Positions 8,519 through 17,616 of a DNA stretch of 64,000 bases are shown here, piece by piece (the first letter of the stretch is position 1; every line of letters starts with the position of its first letter). Source of the DNA: Niastella soli (GTDB lineage: Bacteria; Bacteroidota; Bacteroidia; Chitinophagales; Chitinophagaceae); the NCBI RefSeq assembly GCF_017742245.1, contig NZ_JAGHKO010000010.1, positions 124,001-188,000 on the forward strand, given 5' to 3'. Made by a program: the position numbers and the translations under genes. The notes under the pieces are model-generated. The model had not been told where the DNA came from. It did no database searches and saw nothing but the letters and a program-made list of their open reading frames with translations.

Positions 8519-10162
8519 ATGACCCCAGTACTTGAAAACATTTCCCGTGGTGCCTTAGGTATGTTCTTTTTGATCTTTGTGTGTTATTTGCTTAGCACCA
8601 ACCGGCGGGCTATCAACTGGAAATTAGTAGGCATTGGCATTTTTGCCCAGGTAATGTTTGCCATGGGGGTATTACACACAACCATTTTAGGCCAGCCGGT
8701 TTTTTGGTTAGCCTTTGGGGTTATTCTTCTTTATACTGTCTTCAAAAAATACAAAGAGCTTCAACGCAAAGAAAAACCGCTTACGTATAGTGGGGGCAGT
8801 GTTGCCATAGTATTGATCTGGCAGTTGTTCTTTGTTGTGGGCTTATTACTGGCGCCCCGGCTCTTTGGCCAATGGTCTGGCCTTTCCATATTCCTCAGCT
8901 CTGTACTGGTACTGGCGCTTATTTTCCGAGTAGGAAAAACGCATGCCGAACTGATGAAATGGTCCATCCTGCTTTCCTGTATTTTTATAACAGTGGGGGT
9001 CTATACCAAAATATGCCCGCCTGATATCTTTAAGATCATTCTGCAATCAGTATCAGACGTATTTGTAGCATTGATCAATGTAAGCCATAAAGGGACTGAA
9101 TTTATGTTTGGTAACCTGGCCGATCCCAGCAAAGGCTGGGCGTATGTGTTCGCTATCCAGGTATTACCTAATATTGTTTTCTTTGCCGCCCTGTCCTCTA
9201 TCCTGTATTACCTGGGTGTTCTGCAGATAGTGGTGTATGTATTTGCATACCTGCTCAATAAGTTGAAAATATCCGGGGCCGAAAGCCTGTCTACAGCTGC
9301 CAATATTTTCCTGGGACAAACAGAGGCGCCTTTAATGATCCGCCCCTACCTGGATAAAATGACCCGGTCTGAAATACTTTGTATCATGATCGGCGGCATG
9401 GCCAATACTGCTGGCAGCGTGCTGGCAGCCTATGTGGGATTTTTGGGCGGTACAGATGTTAACCAGCAACACTTTTATGCCCTGCACATGCTTAGCCAAA
9501 GCATCATGAGCGCTCCGGCAGCCATCGTAATTTCAAAAGTATTATTTCCGCAAACAGATGACCACCTCATCTCAAAAGACCTGACTGTTCCTAAAGAAAA
9601 GCTGGGAGATAATTTCCTCGATGCCCTATCGCTGGGTACTACCGATGGGTTGAAGCTGGCAGTGAACGTGGGCGCCATGCTCATTGTATTTACTGCCATG
9701 ATGTGGGTGGTAAATGAACTGATGGGCTGGCTGGGTGGTGTAACCCATCTGAATCCATTGATAGCCTCTTCTACCGGCGGAGCTTATAAAGAACTGTCGT
9801 TACAAATGGTGCTCGGTTATATTTTTGCCCCTGTAGCCTGGCTGATAGGGGTAAATAAAGTAGATATGGTGTCAATTGGCCAGTTGTTGGGTGAAAAAAC
9901 CATCCTGAATGAATTTGTTGCCTATATCTCATTAGGCGATATGAAAGCCCGGAATGTTATTCAGGACCCCAAATCACTCCTGATAGCCACCTATGCCCTT
10001 TGTGGATTTGCCAACTTTGCTTCCATTGGTATACAAATAGGCGGTATCAGCCAGCTGGCGCCCAATCAGCGTCGCAACCTCACCGAGCTCGGTGTGAAGG
10101 CCCTCATAGGCGGCACCATTGCCTGTTTAATGTGCGGAACTATAGCCGGGGCACTTATGTGA
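8519..10162 (+). CDS. NupC-family concentrative nucleoside transporter
   Basis: Inner-membrane symporter that imports nucleosides with a cation. The 547-residue protein is almost entirely hydrophobic. It has the CNT-family signature around residues 260-310 (LGQTEAPLMIRPYL, MTRSE, then a Gly-rich GGMANTAGSVLAAYVG helix) and the conserved nucleoside-binding C-terminal half ending in GFANFASIGIQIGG. It is longer than the roughly 400 residues of E. coli NupC because of an extended N-terminal membrane region and an insertion, as is seen in other Bacteroidota members. It stands alone between two terminator-bounded units. The stop codon (TGA at 10160-10162) overlaps a short heptamer array (GAGTTAT, CAGTTGT, CAGTGTC at 10161-10181). 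Substrate preference cannot be read from sequence. Confidence 0.92.
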   Translation: MTPVLENISRGALGMFFLIFVCYLLSTNRRAINWKLVGIGIFAQVMFAMGVLHTTILGQPVFWLAFGVILLYTVFKKYKELQRKEKPLTYSGGSVAIVLIWQLFFVVGLLLAPRLFGQWSGLSIFLSSVLVLALIFRVGKTHAELMKWSILLSCIFITVGVYTKICPPDIFKIILQSVSDVFVALINVSHKGTEFMFGNLADPSKGWAYVFAIQVLPNIVFFAALSSILYYLGVLQIVVYVFAYLLNKLKISGAESLSTAANIFLGQTEAPLMIRPYLDKMTRSEILCIMIGGMANTAGSVLAAYVGFLGGTDVNQQHFYALHMLSQSIMSAPAAIVISKVLFPQTDDHLISKDLTVPKEKLGDNFLDALSLGTTDGLKLAVNVGAMLIVFTAMMWVVNELMGWLGGVTHLNPLIASSTGGAYKELSLQMVLGYIFAPVAWLIGVNKVDMVSIGQLLGEKTILNEFVAYISLGDMKARNVIQDPKSLLIATYALCGFANFASIGIQIGGISQLAPNQRRNLTELGVKALIGGTIACLMCGTIAGALM

Positions 10163-10181
10163 GTTATCAGTTGTCAGTGTC
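10161..10181. repeat. Short heptamer array at the nupC-like stop
   Basis: GAGTTAT, CAGTTGT and CAGTGTC follow each other from the second base of the TGA stop. The words belong to the GAGTTGT/CAGTGGT family seen at 14606-14633, 15710-15737 and 39037-39064. Confidence 0.5.
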
Positions 10182-10252
10182 CACTTAACGGACAACTAGT
10201 CCATTTAACCTACGATCCATCAGCAAGGTGTTGCAAATAGCTACATTTGCAG

Positions 10253-11317
10253 ATGCGAGTGCGGCCAGTGTTGTTCCATATAAAACCGGGCATCATCATC
10301 TCCCTTTCCATCGGGTGTTTTTTTGTGCTGCGTTTTCTGATCCCGTTGCAAAGCAGGGTTGCAGATGAGCGACTGGTTCAGTGGACCGAAGGTGACCTGG
10401 GCGAATTCCTCTTTACGTTTGCGGTGATCTCCTTCTTTTCCTTTATCTGCTGGCTTATACATCAATACATAAGACAAACCCATTTTCGCATAAAAGCCTT
10501 CCAATATGAATGGGTAAAAGGCGTTTCCGGGGTGTTGCTGTGCATGCTGATCTCCTATAGCATTGGCCGACTGCAATTATACATTTACAACGCCCATGGT
10601 GCTATACCGCCCCTGCGGCGATTTTTCTTTTTGGGCATCCGCGGGTTATCTATTGGCGGGTTTCAGTATTTCATGGTTTTTTACACCGCCGCCATAAAAA
10701 GAGTAGCGCATTCAAAAATAGAAATAGAACAGTTAAAGAAAGAAAACCTGCAGACCAGATTGAACTTGCTGAAACAACAGATCAGTCCCCACTTTTTGTT
10801 TAACTCCCTAAGCACATTAAAGACCATTGCCACCGATCAAAACACCCGGCAGTACATCATGCAGCTTTCAAATGTGTACCGCTATTTATTGAACTACAAT
10901 GACAACAACGTGGCTTCGTTGCAAGACGAGCTGGCGTTCACCAATTCTTATTTATACATTCTGAAAGAACGGTTCGAAGATGCACTTCAGGTGCATATTC
11001 TGGTAGCCGAAGAGTTGTTATCATTGTACATACCGCCTTTGTCACTGCAGATCCTGATAGAGAATGCCATCAAACACAATGTCATTGCACCGGGCCAGCC
11101 GTTGCATATTTATATTTATACCGATGGAAACCACACCCTAACGGTTGAAAATAATATTCAGCCCAAACTGTCGATGGAAAAACACACCGGCAAAGGCTTA
11201 AAAAATATAAACGACCGTTTAAGGTTATTATCCGGTAAACAGTTAGACATCACCAACACCGGCACAAAATTCATTGTAAAACTGCCATTACTGCAATATG
11301 AACGTATTGATCATTGA
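10253..11317 (+). CDS. LytS-type sensor histidine kinase
   Basis: Membrane sensor kinase of the His_kinase (PF06580) class. The N-terminal third holds several transmembrane helices (about residues 15-150). A short coiled linker follows, then the phospho-acceptor box QQISPHFLFNSLSTL with His180. A HATPase domain follows (IENAIKHN as N box, GKGLKNINDRL as G box). The ATG at 10253 is preferred; an in-frame TTG lies 6 bp upstream. TACATTTG at 10242-10249 matches the Bacteroidota -7 consensus but is only 3 bp from the ATG, so it may be chance. The downstream response regulator overlaps by 20 bp, implying translational coupling and a cognate pair. The stimulus is unknown; there is no large extracytoplasmic domain. 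Confidence 0.92.
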   Translation: MRVRPVLFHIKPGIIISLSIGCFFVLRFLIPLQSRVADERLVQWTEGDLGEFLFTFAVISFFSFICWLIHQYIRQTHFRIKAFQYEWVKGVSGVLLCMLISYSIGRLQLYIYNAHGAIPPLRRFFFLGIRGLSIGGFQYFMVFYTAAIKRVAHSKIEIEQLKKENLQTRLNLLKQQISPHFLFNSLSTLKTIATDQNTRQYIMQLSNVYRYLLNYNDNNVASLQDELAFTNSYLYILKERFEDALQVHILVAEELLSLYIPPLSLQILIENAIKHNVIAPGQPLHIYIYTDGNHTLTVENNIQPKLSMEKHTGKGLKNINDRLRLLSGKQLDITNTGTKFIVKLPLLQYERIDH

Positions 11318-12065
11318 GGATGAAATAAAGACCGCCCGTGAGTTGAGATCATTAGTTTCAGCAATGCGGGATGATATCACAGTGCTTGATATTCTGTCAA
11401 CCGTTAAAGACAGTATCCAATGGTTCGAATCCCAACCCGCTCCGGACCTGATCCTGGCCGATATTCAACTGGCCGATGGGTTAGCATTCGAAATTTTTAA
11501 AACCACACGCATACTTACCCCTGTCATCTTTTGCACGGCATACGATGAATATGCCATCCTTGCTTTTGAAGCCAACGGCATCGATTACCTGTTAAAACCC
11601 ATCGATGAGAACCGGTTAAAACAGGCGCTGGATAAATATGATAACCTGAAGGACGTACTAAGTGTTGAAAAAACAGGTTACGAAAAGAAGCTGGAAAATC
11701 TGTTGAGCCAGTTTTCCAACAATTACAAAAACACCCTGCTCATTCATTTCCAGGAAAAGATCATTCCGGTTAAAACTGCCGACATCGCCTTTATATATTA
11801 TAGCAATGGTGTAACCAGTATTCTCACCCATAGCAACCAGAAATACGCGATGCCCTCCACGCTCGACGAACTGGAAGCAGTATTGCAACCCGATCTGTTT
11901 TTCCGGGCCAACCGCCAGTTCATTATTAACCGCCAGGCTATTGTGAATATCGAGCAGTATTTCTCCCGCCGTCTGGTAGTTCGCCTGGCCATTCCCACGC
12001 CTGAAAATATCGTTATCAGTAAAGTACGATCGGCTGAATTATTACAATGGCTTGAAAAAGCCTGA
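11298..12065 (+). CDS. LytTR-family response regulator
   Basis: Cytoplasmic transcription regulator of 255 residues. The N-terminal receiver domain has the acidic pair E7/D8, phospho-acceptor D55 (LILADIQLADG) and a conserved Lys in LLKPID. A C-terminal LytTR DNA-binding domain occupies about 150-250 (FFRANRQFIINRQAI is the typical core). It overlaps the upstream kinase gene by 20 bp, so the two form a two-component system. It is followed by a 1.2 kb gap rather than an obvious target gene. Target genes cannot be deduced here. Confidence 0.93.
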   Translation: MNVLIIEDEIKTARELRSLVSAMRDDITVLDILSTVKDSIQWFESQPAPDLILADIQLADGLAFEIFKTTRILTPVIFCTAYDEYAILAFEANGIDYLLKPIDENRLKQALDKYDNLKDVLSVEKTGYEKKLENLLSQFSNNYKNTLLIHFQEKIIPVKTADIAFIYYSNGVTSILTHSNQKYAMPSTLDELEAVLQPDLFFRANRQFIINRQAIVNIEQYFSRRLVVRLAIPTPENIVISKVRSAELLQWLEKA

Positions 12066-12605
12066 GTTAAGCAACCCTCAAATTTCCGCCTGTTTTTCTA
12101 AGTTGTTTCAACCCGCTATTTGTCCGCTTCATTGGCTTTGCCCCCTCCCACCCCTCCCATTTGGCGCAACTTTGCGGTATGAAATTCATGTTTCAATTAA
12201 CGCTTACCTCAAGGCCTCTATCGATTGCAAATAAGCGCCATTGGTCTGCAAACAATCATTGAGGAAGTTGTGCCGTACCAACAATACCGTACGCTTTGAT
12301 GCTCACATTATCTATTACCCTATAAGCCCGGTGAAGTTATTTCCTTTGAAAACTCAGCCTTAAAAGGCCAAAAACTACAAGCACGGTACTCTTTGGAAAA
12401 CACTGCTCTATTACCAATATCTGAAAGATCAACAACAAATGAATGCGACCTATGGAATACGACTGACTGCATTCAGTATTTCAGGCAGGGGTGATCTCTA
12501 CACCCTTGCCAGTACTGGAGCCGTCGCCGATACCCTCCACCTTTCCAGTGGTGACATTATAAAACGTTTGCCAGCCAGTGCCGACTTGTCGGGATCTGAC
12601 TTCCC
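12066..12605. other. 540 bp gap without a convincing gene
   Basis: No gene with family features is seen. A 27-codon frame begins with ATG at 12178, and a frame on the + strand from about 12439 is open into the repeat block, but neither has support. The sequence is not obviously repetitive here and looks like ordinary-composition DNA that has lost any coding function, possibly a decayed gene. No homolog can be named from the translated fragments. Confidence 0.4.
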
Positions 12606-13208
12606 CCATTGCCTATTGCCTGCTGTCCATTGCCTTTGTCGCTTTCATGTCTGCCGTTTGCCGTCTGCCGTCTGCCATTGCCGTCTGCCGCGCAGAGGTG
12701 TATTCCCCATTGCCTATTGCCCGCTGTCCATTGCCTTTGTCGCTTTCATGTCTGCCGTTTGCCGTTTGCCGTTTGCCGTTTGCCGTATGCCGCGCAGAGG
12801 TGTATTCCCCATTGCCTATTGCCCGCTGTCCATTGCCTTTGTCGCTTTCATGTCTGCCGTCTGCCGTTTGCCGTTTGCCGTCTGCCGTCTGCCGCGCAGG
12901 GGTGTATTCCCCATTGCCTATTGCCCGCTGTCCATTGCCTTTGTCGCTTTCATGTCTGCCGTCTGCCGTTTGCCGTTTGCCGTTTGCCGTCTGCCGTCTG
13001 CCGTATGCCGCGCAGAGGTGTATTCCCCATTGCCTATTGCCCGCTGTCCATTGCCTTTGTCGCTTTCATGTCTGCCGTCTGCCGTTTGCCGTTTGCCGTT
13101 TGCCGTCTGCCGTCTGCCGCGCAGAGGTGTATTCCCCATTGCCTATTGCCCGCTGTCCATTGCCTTTGTCGCTTTCATGTCTGCCGTCTGCCGTTTGCCG
13201 TCTGCCTT
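12606..13208. repeat. Nested tandem repeat: six units, each with an internal heptamer array
   Basis: Six copies of a composite unit lie head to tail. Each has a core of about 60 bp, recognisable by CGCAGAGGTGTATTCCCC and TTTGTCGCTTTCATG, followed by a run of YTGCCGT heptamers. The CATG landmark occurs at 12646, 12747, 12849, 12951, 13067 and 13176, so unit lengths are 101, 102, 102, 116 and 109 bp. The last two differ from 102 by exactly 14 and 7 bp, and direct reading shows 5, 5, 7 and 6 full heptamers in units 2-5. The 101 bp unit contains one 6-bp word. The core itself starts with CCATTGC-like heptamers. Because 7 is not a multiple of 3, the block is open in all three forward frames; none of those frames is taken as a gene. 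Confidence 0.95.
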
Positions 13209-13271
13209 TTTCCCTTAACTTTACCCCCGATTTAGTGTTATACAACGAAAGGAAGCGAAAATCCAGATCAA

Positions 13272-14441
13272 ATGAGTACTAACATTCAGCAGGTTATAGC
13301 AGCAGAACAAAATCCGGCCCTCCGCACAATTGGAGAAAAGATCGTAAACAAACAACGTATTACCCCCGAAGACGGATTATTATTATTTGAGCAGGCCAGC
13401 CTGCCCTATGTAGGCGCCCTGGCCAATTTTGTGCGGGAACGGCTGCATGGAGATACCACCTATTTCAATCGTAATTTTCATATTGAGCCCACGAACGTAT
13501 GTGTGTTCGCCTGTTCCTTTTGTTCCTATTCCCGCTTGTATGCCCACCGGGAAGAAGGATGGGAACTGACTACCGACGAAATGCTGAACATTGTAAAAGG
13601 GTATGATGGCAAACCGGTAACCGAGGTGCACATCGTAGGCGGTGTTCATCCCAAACTGAATATGGAGTTTTTTGCCGATCTGTTACGCAAAATAAAAGCA
13701 CACCGGCCCGAACTGCACATCAAAGGTTTTACGCCCGTGGAGCTGGATTATATGTTCCGCAAGGCCAAAATGACGGCCGACGAAGGCATGAAATACCTGC
13801 ACGAAGCAGGTCTTGATTCTTTACCCGGTGGCGGCGCCGAGATCTTCCATCCGGAAGTAAGGGAAAAGATCTGCGCCGATAAAGTGAATGCAGAAGGCTG
13901 GCTGGCCATTCATGAAGCCGCACACAAACTGGGCATGCACAGCAATGCCACTATGTTGTACGGCCATATTGAAGAATTCCGTCACCGCATCGATCATATG
14001 GAACGCCTGCGCCAGCTGCAGGATAAAACCGGTGGCTTTAATACGTTCATTCCCCTTAAATTCCGCAATAAACAAAACGACATGAGCAATGTGCCCGAGT
14101 CAAGCGTGATTGAGGATATGCGTATGTACGCCATTGCCCGTTTGTATATGGATAACTTCCCGCATCTGAAAGCCTACTGGCCAATGCTGGGACGCCATAA
14201 TGCGCAATTGACGTTATCATTCGGCGTGAATGATATTGATGGAACAATCGACGATTCTACTAAAATATATTCCATGGCTGGTTCTGAAGAACAAAACCCG
14301 GCTATGAGCACTGCACAACTGGTTACCCTTATTAAACAGGCAAAAAGAAAACCGGTTGAAAGGGATACGTTGTATAAGGTGTTACATGATTATAGTGAGA
14401 TGGAGGTTGATAAGATTGACGTTGATCCTTCGATGAATTAA
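13272..14441 (+). CDS. mqnE: Aminofutalosine synthase MqnE (radical SAM)
   Basis: Radical SAM enzyme of the futalosine route to menaquinone, joining the chorismate-derived enolpyruvyl substrate to SAM-derived adenosine to give aminofutalosine. The 389-residue protein has the cluster motif CVFACSFC; C77, C81 and C84 would bind the 4Fe-4S cluster. The family blocks HIVGGVHP and LPGGGAEIFHPEVREKIC follow, then FNTFIPLKF. These and the length favour MqnE over the related cyclase MqnC. No other mqn gene is in the window, so it is an isolated pathway gene. It is bounded upstream by the nested repeat and downstream by a strong terminator followed by another heptamer array. The ATG at 13272 fits the family N terminus. 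Confidence 0.9.
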   Translation: MSTNIQQVIAAEQNPALRTIGEKIVNKQRITPEDGLLLFEQASLPYVGALANFVRERLHGDTTYFNRNFHIEPTNVCVFACSFCSYSRLYAHREEGWELTTDEMLNIVKGYDGKPVTEVHIVGGVHPKLNMEFFADLLRKIKAHRPELHIKGFTPVELDYMFRKAKMTADEGMKYLHEAGLDSLPGGGAEIFHPEVREKICADKVNAEGWLAIHEAAHKLGMHSNATMLYGHIEEFRHRIDHMERLRQLQDKTGGFNTFIPLKFRNKQNDMSNVPESSVIEDMRMYAIARLYMDNFPHLKAYWPMLGRHNAQLTLSFGVNDIDGTIDDSTKIYSMAGSEEQNPAMSTAQLVTLIKQAKRKPVERDTLYKVLHDYSEMEVDKIDVDPSMN

Positions 14442-14468
14442 TAACGTTAACAGGTTTTTATATAACTG

Positions 14469-14497
14469 GCCCTTCGCAAGCTTGCGGAGGGCTTTTT
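14469..14497 (+). terminator. Terminator of mqnE
   Basis: GCCCTTCGCAAG is directly followed by CTTGCGGAGGGC, a 12-bp stem with one T-G pair and almost no loop, then TTTTT. It lies 27 bp after the stop. Confidence 0.85.
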
Positions 14498-14500
14498 CGT

Positions 14501-14633
14501 GAATAGGCAATAGGAAAAGGCAGACGGCAAACGGCAGACGGCAGACGGCAGACGGCAAACGGCAAACGGCAAACGGCAGACGGCAGACGGCAGACGGCGG
14601 CAATGCCAGTGGTCAGTTGTCAGTGGTGAGTAG
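14501..14633. repeat. Heptamer array, GGCAGAC/GGCAAAC with flanking variants
   Basis: Starts with GAATAGG and CAATAGG, loses one base (AAAAGG), then runs through CAGACGG/CAAACGG words to about 14597. After a short break it resumes as CCAGTGG, TCAGTTG, TCAGTGG and TGAGTAG (14606-14633). This is a clear example of the word changing while 7-bp phasing persists. There is no gene here; the rest of the 386 bp mqnE-methyltransferase gap is the next array. Confidence 0.9.
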
Positions 14634-14670
14634 GTTCCTTGTTCGCCTTCGGCTCAGCCCGGTTAATTCC

Positions 14671-14768
14671 AATCTACTTCCAATTTCTACCTCATACTTC
14701 CTACCTCATACTTCCTACCTCGTACTTCCTACTTCATACTTCCTACTTCATACTTCCTACTTCTGACC
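14671..14768. repeat. Heptamer array, 14 units, alternating TCATACT/TCCTACC (14-bp period)
   Basis: Fourteen consecutive 7-bp words can be read from AATCTAC to TCTGACC. In the centre TCATACT and TCCTACY alternate, giving a visible 14-bp period, exactly two heptamers. The word is unrelated to the adjacent GGCAGAC array. Confidence 0.85.
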
Positions 14769-14827
14769 TCTTTACCAATTCTTCCCTTACCCCTCCAACC
14801 GGCAAACTGATCAACCTGTAACCCCTA

Positions 14828-15706
14828 TCAACCTTCCTTCCTGGTCAACCGGTCAACCGTTAACCTCCACGTCTCTCTTGTAGTGAACCAGCTTTTAACT
14901 ATTTCCGCCGGAATATTCCTATGTTCAATGAACCGCAAGGCGCTTAACTGATCATAAGCCACCACTTCTTTGGCAGCAATAGTAAACCCATAGTCAATAA
15001 AAAAAGCTTCCGCGGCTTCATAACTGTCGAATTTCTTTTCTTCAACCTGATGCATAGCCAGAAATTCAGCTGCTGCCGGGTTAATATGAGCATGTTCACG
15101 ATCGCCTTTCTTCAAATAAATATCACCCGTGATCCAACAACCGCCACGTTTTGTTAGTGCTGCATGAATATTCGCGCATAGCTGGCGCTTCTCTGTCTCG
15201 TCCAGGTACATCAGCAATCCTTCATTTACAATAGCAATGGGCCCGGGTGGAAACTGATCAATAACCGCATTGAATGCGGCGGTATCCAGCGCATTCAAGG
15301 GCATCAACCGATAGGTGCCTTTTGTTTCAAGTTGGTGTTGTTCTTTTAATTTATCAACCACCTGTTGTTTGATAGTTATAGGATCGGGCAGATCGGTATC
15401 AAAGTAAGTTATATCATCCTGTATGCACAGCTGCAAACCCCGGAAAGAAAACCCGGAAGCGATCTCCAATACGTTCCTGGTCTCAAGTGGTAGTAACAGG
15501 GAATCAATAGTGCGGTACCTGTTCTCAAAATGCAATAACCAGATAAAACTTTCTTTTGAAAGCTTTTCCCTTATCTTCCTTTTGAGTTGATCTGCATCCC
15601 ATAATAAAGCCGCCGCTTCAGTAGCAAAAGGAATGGTAGTGATCGCCTTTGTTAGCAGCAATCCCCTTGCAGATGGACTGATTGTATTATAATCGAGAGC
15701 TCTCAT
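14828..15706 (-). CDS. Class I SAM-dependent methyltransferase, LCM/PPM1-like
   Basis: Predicted cytoplasmic O-methyltransferase of 292 residues related to the leucine carboxyl methyltransferase family. A Gly-poor SAM motif is seen as VLEIASGFSFRG, followed by acidic YFDTDLPD and a post-motif PIAIVNEGLLMYL, which is typical of this family. Start chosen at 15706 (MRALDYN). A longer frame to 15757 would add residues encoded entirely by a GAGTTGT heptamer array (TTHNSQL-type repeats) and is rejected. The last codons, encoding RLTVDRLT, lie on an octamer repeat (GGTCAACC, GGTCAACC, GTTAACCT at 14843-14866 on the + strand), so the C terminus may have been extended by repeat sequence. The substrate is unknown. 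Confidence 0.8.
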   Translation of the reverse strand: MRALDYNTISPSARGLLLTKAITTIPFATEAAALLWDADQLKRKIREKLSKESFIWLLHFENRYRTIDSLLLPLETRNVLEIASGFSFRGLQLCIQDDITYFDTDLPDPITIKQQVVDKLKEQHQLETKGTYRLMPLNALDTAAFNAVIDQFPPGPIAIVNEGLLMYLDETEKRQLCANIHAALTKRGGCWITGDIYLKKGDREHAHINPAAAEFLAMHQVEEKKFDSYEAAEAFFIDYGFTIAAKEVVAYDQLSALRFIEHRNIPAEIVKSWFTTRETWRLTVDRLTRKEG

Positions 15707-15709
15707 TAT

Positions 15710-15737
15710 GAGTTGTGAGTTGTGAGTTGTGAGTGGA
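15710..15737. repeat. Heptamer array GAGTTGT (4 units)
   Basis: GAGTTGT three times plus GAGTGGA, beginning 3 bp from the start codon of the methyltransferase gene and therefore in its leader region. Confidence 0.8.
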
Positions 15738-15781
15738 CTCACGACAGTTGAGATCAATAACTATCTTGCGGCGCTCAAAAT

Positions 15782-15837
15782 CCATTGCCCATTGCCCATT
15801 GCCCATTGCTCATTGCTCATTGCCCATTGCCCACTAA
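15782..15837. repeat. Heptamer array CCATTGC (7-8 units)
   Basis: CCATTGC x4, TCATTGC x2, CCATTGC, then CCACTAA, which carries the TAG stop codon (complement of CTA at 15834-15836) of the serine dehydratase gene. The array fills the gap between sdaA and the methyltransferase leader. Confidence 0.85.
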
Positions 15838-17261
15838 CATTCCGGCAAACTCAACGGTATATGAACAGCCAATCCCCCTTCCGCGGTTTCTTTATACTTA
15901 TGGCTCATATCAATGGCCGTATCCCACATTGTCTTAATAACGGTATCAAGCGATACTTTGGCAAAATCAGGGGTGCTTTGCAACGCCAGTTGTGAAGCCG
16001 TAATGGCCTTTATAGCACCCATCGTATTTCTTTCAATACAGGGGATCTGTACCAGTCCGCCAATGGGATCGCAGGTAAGACCCAGGTGATGTTCCATGGC
16101 TATTTCACTCGCCATCATGGTTTGCCGCTGGCTGCCACCCATTACTTCAGTTAACCCAGCCGCCGCCATGGCAGACGACACGCCTATTTCAGCCTGACAG
16201 CCACCCATAGCTGCAGAAATTGTAGCGCCTTTTTTAAAGATACTGCCTATTTCAGAAGCAGTTAACATAAACTGGATGATCTTATCGTCGTTATAACCAT
16301 CGCAGAACACTACCAAATAATGCAGCACAGCAGGTATTACCCCGGCAGCACCATTAGTGGGTGCAGTAACTACCCGGCCAAACGAAGCGTTCTCTTCATT
16401 AATGGACAGGGCAAAACAACTTACCCAGTCAAGAATGTATTTGAAATCATTACCACCGGCCCGAATAGCCTGGATCCAGCTATCGTAATCCGTATAGGTA
16501 CGGTCTTTTAAAAGCTTTTTATTGAGGTCAGCGGCCCTCCGTTTTACCTGCAAGCCGCCAGGCAAAATACCCTGGCTATGGCAACCACGGTACATACATT
16601 CCTTCATTACCTGCCAGATCTTCAATATACCTTTGCGCGTTTCCTCATCATTACGCCAGCTGTTCTCATTTTCCATTACCACTTCGCTGATGCTTAAACC
16701 AGTTTTACGGCACCAGTGTAACAGATCGTCGGCCGTATCGATAGGAAAAGGCAATTGCACCGCATTGGCGGTGGCAAGTGTTTCATTTTCCTGCTGAACG
16801 AATCCGCCGCCTACCGAATAATAGGTAGCAGCCAGTTGTTCCCCATTTTGCAGGGTGATCATAAACGTTAAAGCATTGGGATGGTAAGGCAACGATTCGG
16901 TGTATAGGAATTCCACACCAGTGGCCGGATCAAAATCAATGGCATGTTTTCCGTGAAGCAACAGTTTTTTTGTAGTTCGAATATGTCGCACTTTCTCATC
17001 GATGGCCTCCACATCGCAGGTTACCGGGTCTTCGCCACTCAAACCCAATAATACAGCTATATCTGTACCATGGCCTTTGCCGGTTTTGGCCAGTGAACCA
17101 TACAATAATACCTGTAAGGATACTACGGAAAGAAGTTGTTGTTTTTGTTCGAGGGATTGTAAAAAAAGTTGGGCTGCACGCCAGGGGCCAAGGGTATGGG
17201 AACTGGACGGACCTACACCGATCTTAAATATATCAAATACGGAAATGGATTCGTGTGGCAA
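15834..17261 (-). CDS. sdaA: L-serine ammonia-lyase (serine dehydratase)
   Basis: 4Fe-4S enzyme that converts L-serine to pyruvate and ammonia in the cytoplasm. The 475-residue single-chain form has the N-terminal beta domain beginning with [15 protein letters not shown] and the C-terminal alpha domain. Cluster-associated cysteines appear in [16 protein letters not shown] and [19 protein letters not shown]. The start appears to be a TTG at 17259-17261: no ATG lies upstream in frame and the domain begins immediately. The stop codon falls inside the last word of the CCATTGC heptamer array. It is monocistronic. Identity is certain. Confidence 0.95.
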   Translation of the reverse strand: MPHESISVFDIFKIGVGPSSSHTLGPWRAAQLFLQSLEQKQQLLSVVSLQVLLYGSLAKTGKGHGTDIAVLLGLSGEDPVTCDVEAIDEKVRHIRTTKKLLLHGKHAIDFDPATGVEFLYTESLPYHPNALTFMITLQNGEQLAATYYSVGGGFVQQENETLATANAVQLPFPIDTADDLLHWCRKTGLSISEVVMENENSWRNDEETRKGILKIWQVMKECMYRGCHSQGILPGGLQVKRRAADLNKKLLKDRTYTDYDSWIQAIRAGGNDFKYILDWVSCFALSINEENASFGRVVTAPTNGAAGVIPAVLHYLVVFCDGYNDDKIIQFMLTASEIGSIFKKGATISAAMGGCQAEIGVSSAMAAAGLTEVMGGSQRQTMMASEIAMEHHLGLTCDPIGGLVQIPCIERNTMGAIKAITASQLALQSTPDFAKVSLDTVIKTMWDTAIDMSHKYKETAEGGLAVHIPLSLPEC

Positions 17262-17462
17262 AGGGATTACATTTTGGGCAAATGTAAGGCAAAAGTTTAC
17301 AGTTGTTAGTTTTTTGACATAAGAGTATGGTATTCAATACTCAACTAGCTATCTCCAACAGTTAGCTTTTGATTATGGGGAGCCGTTCCGGGTTACAAAT
17401 TACAGGGGCACTGTACCCTGTTTTAGGTTGTTTGATCTGGGTTTTTAAGTTCCTGTTGTAAG

Positions 17463-17510
17463 TTATTATGTTATTGGGTTCGTAGGTTATTGGGTTCGTA
17501 GGTTATTGAG
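17463..17510. repeat. Octamer array (6 units)
   Basis: Reading the + strand: TTATTATG, TTATTGGG, TTCGTAGG, TTATTGGG, TTCGTAGG, TTATTGAG. On the complement these are CCCAATAA and CCTACGAA words, the same family as the octamer arrays at 30101-30172 and 39554-39617. It lies in the 354 bp sdaA-FKBP gap, which holds no gene. Confidence 0.8.
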
Positions 17511-17574
17511 TGGTTATGGGCTGTTGTAAACCGAGATCCTCGTTTCAGCCATGAGGGCCGGCTGCCAGGTTCGC

Positions 17575-17616
17575 GACTGTTTGCCTTCTGCCGTTTGCCG
17601 TCTGCCGTCTGCTCCC
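17575..17616. repeat. Heptamer array TGCCGTY ending at a stop codon
   Basis: GACTGTT, TGCCTTC, TGCCGTT, TGCCGTC, TGCCGTC and TGCTCCC lead directly into the stop codon of the FKBP gene (CTA at 17616-17618, TAG on the complement). Confidence 0.85.

Noticed and set aside
10231-10249. TTG...TACATTTG as a promoter for the first LytS-type gene
   Set aside because: The spacing between the two parts is only 8 bp and the -7 box is 3 bp from the ATG, so it is probably chance.
12606-13208. CRISPR array
   Set aside because: The conserved core is longer than a CRISPR repeat and the variable parts are themselves heptamer repeats, not unique spacers. No cas gene is present.
12439-13282. Three overlapping forward reading frames of 208-259 codons (and one reverse) with repeated Cys/Arg/Leu/Pro peptides
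   Set aside because: They are produced by the nested heptamer repeat, which lacks stop codons in every forward frame. All three frames are equally open, so none shows coding selection.
15707-15757. Longer N terminus of the methyltransferase
   Set aside because: The extra residues are encoded by GAGTTGT heptamers and are not expected in the family; the ATG at 15706 fits.
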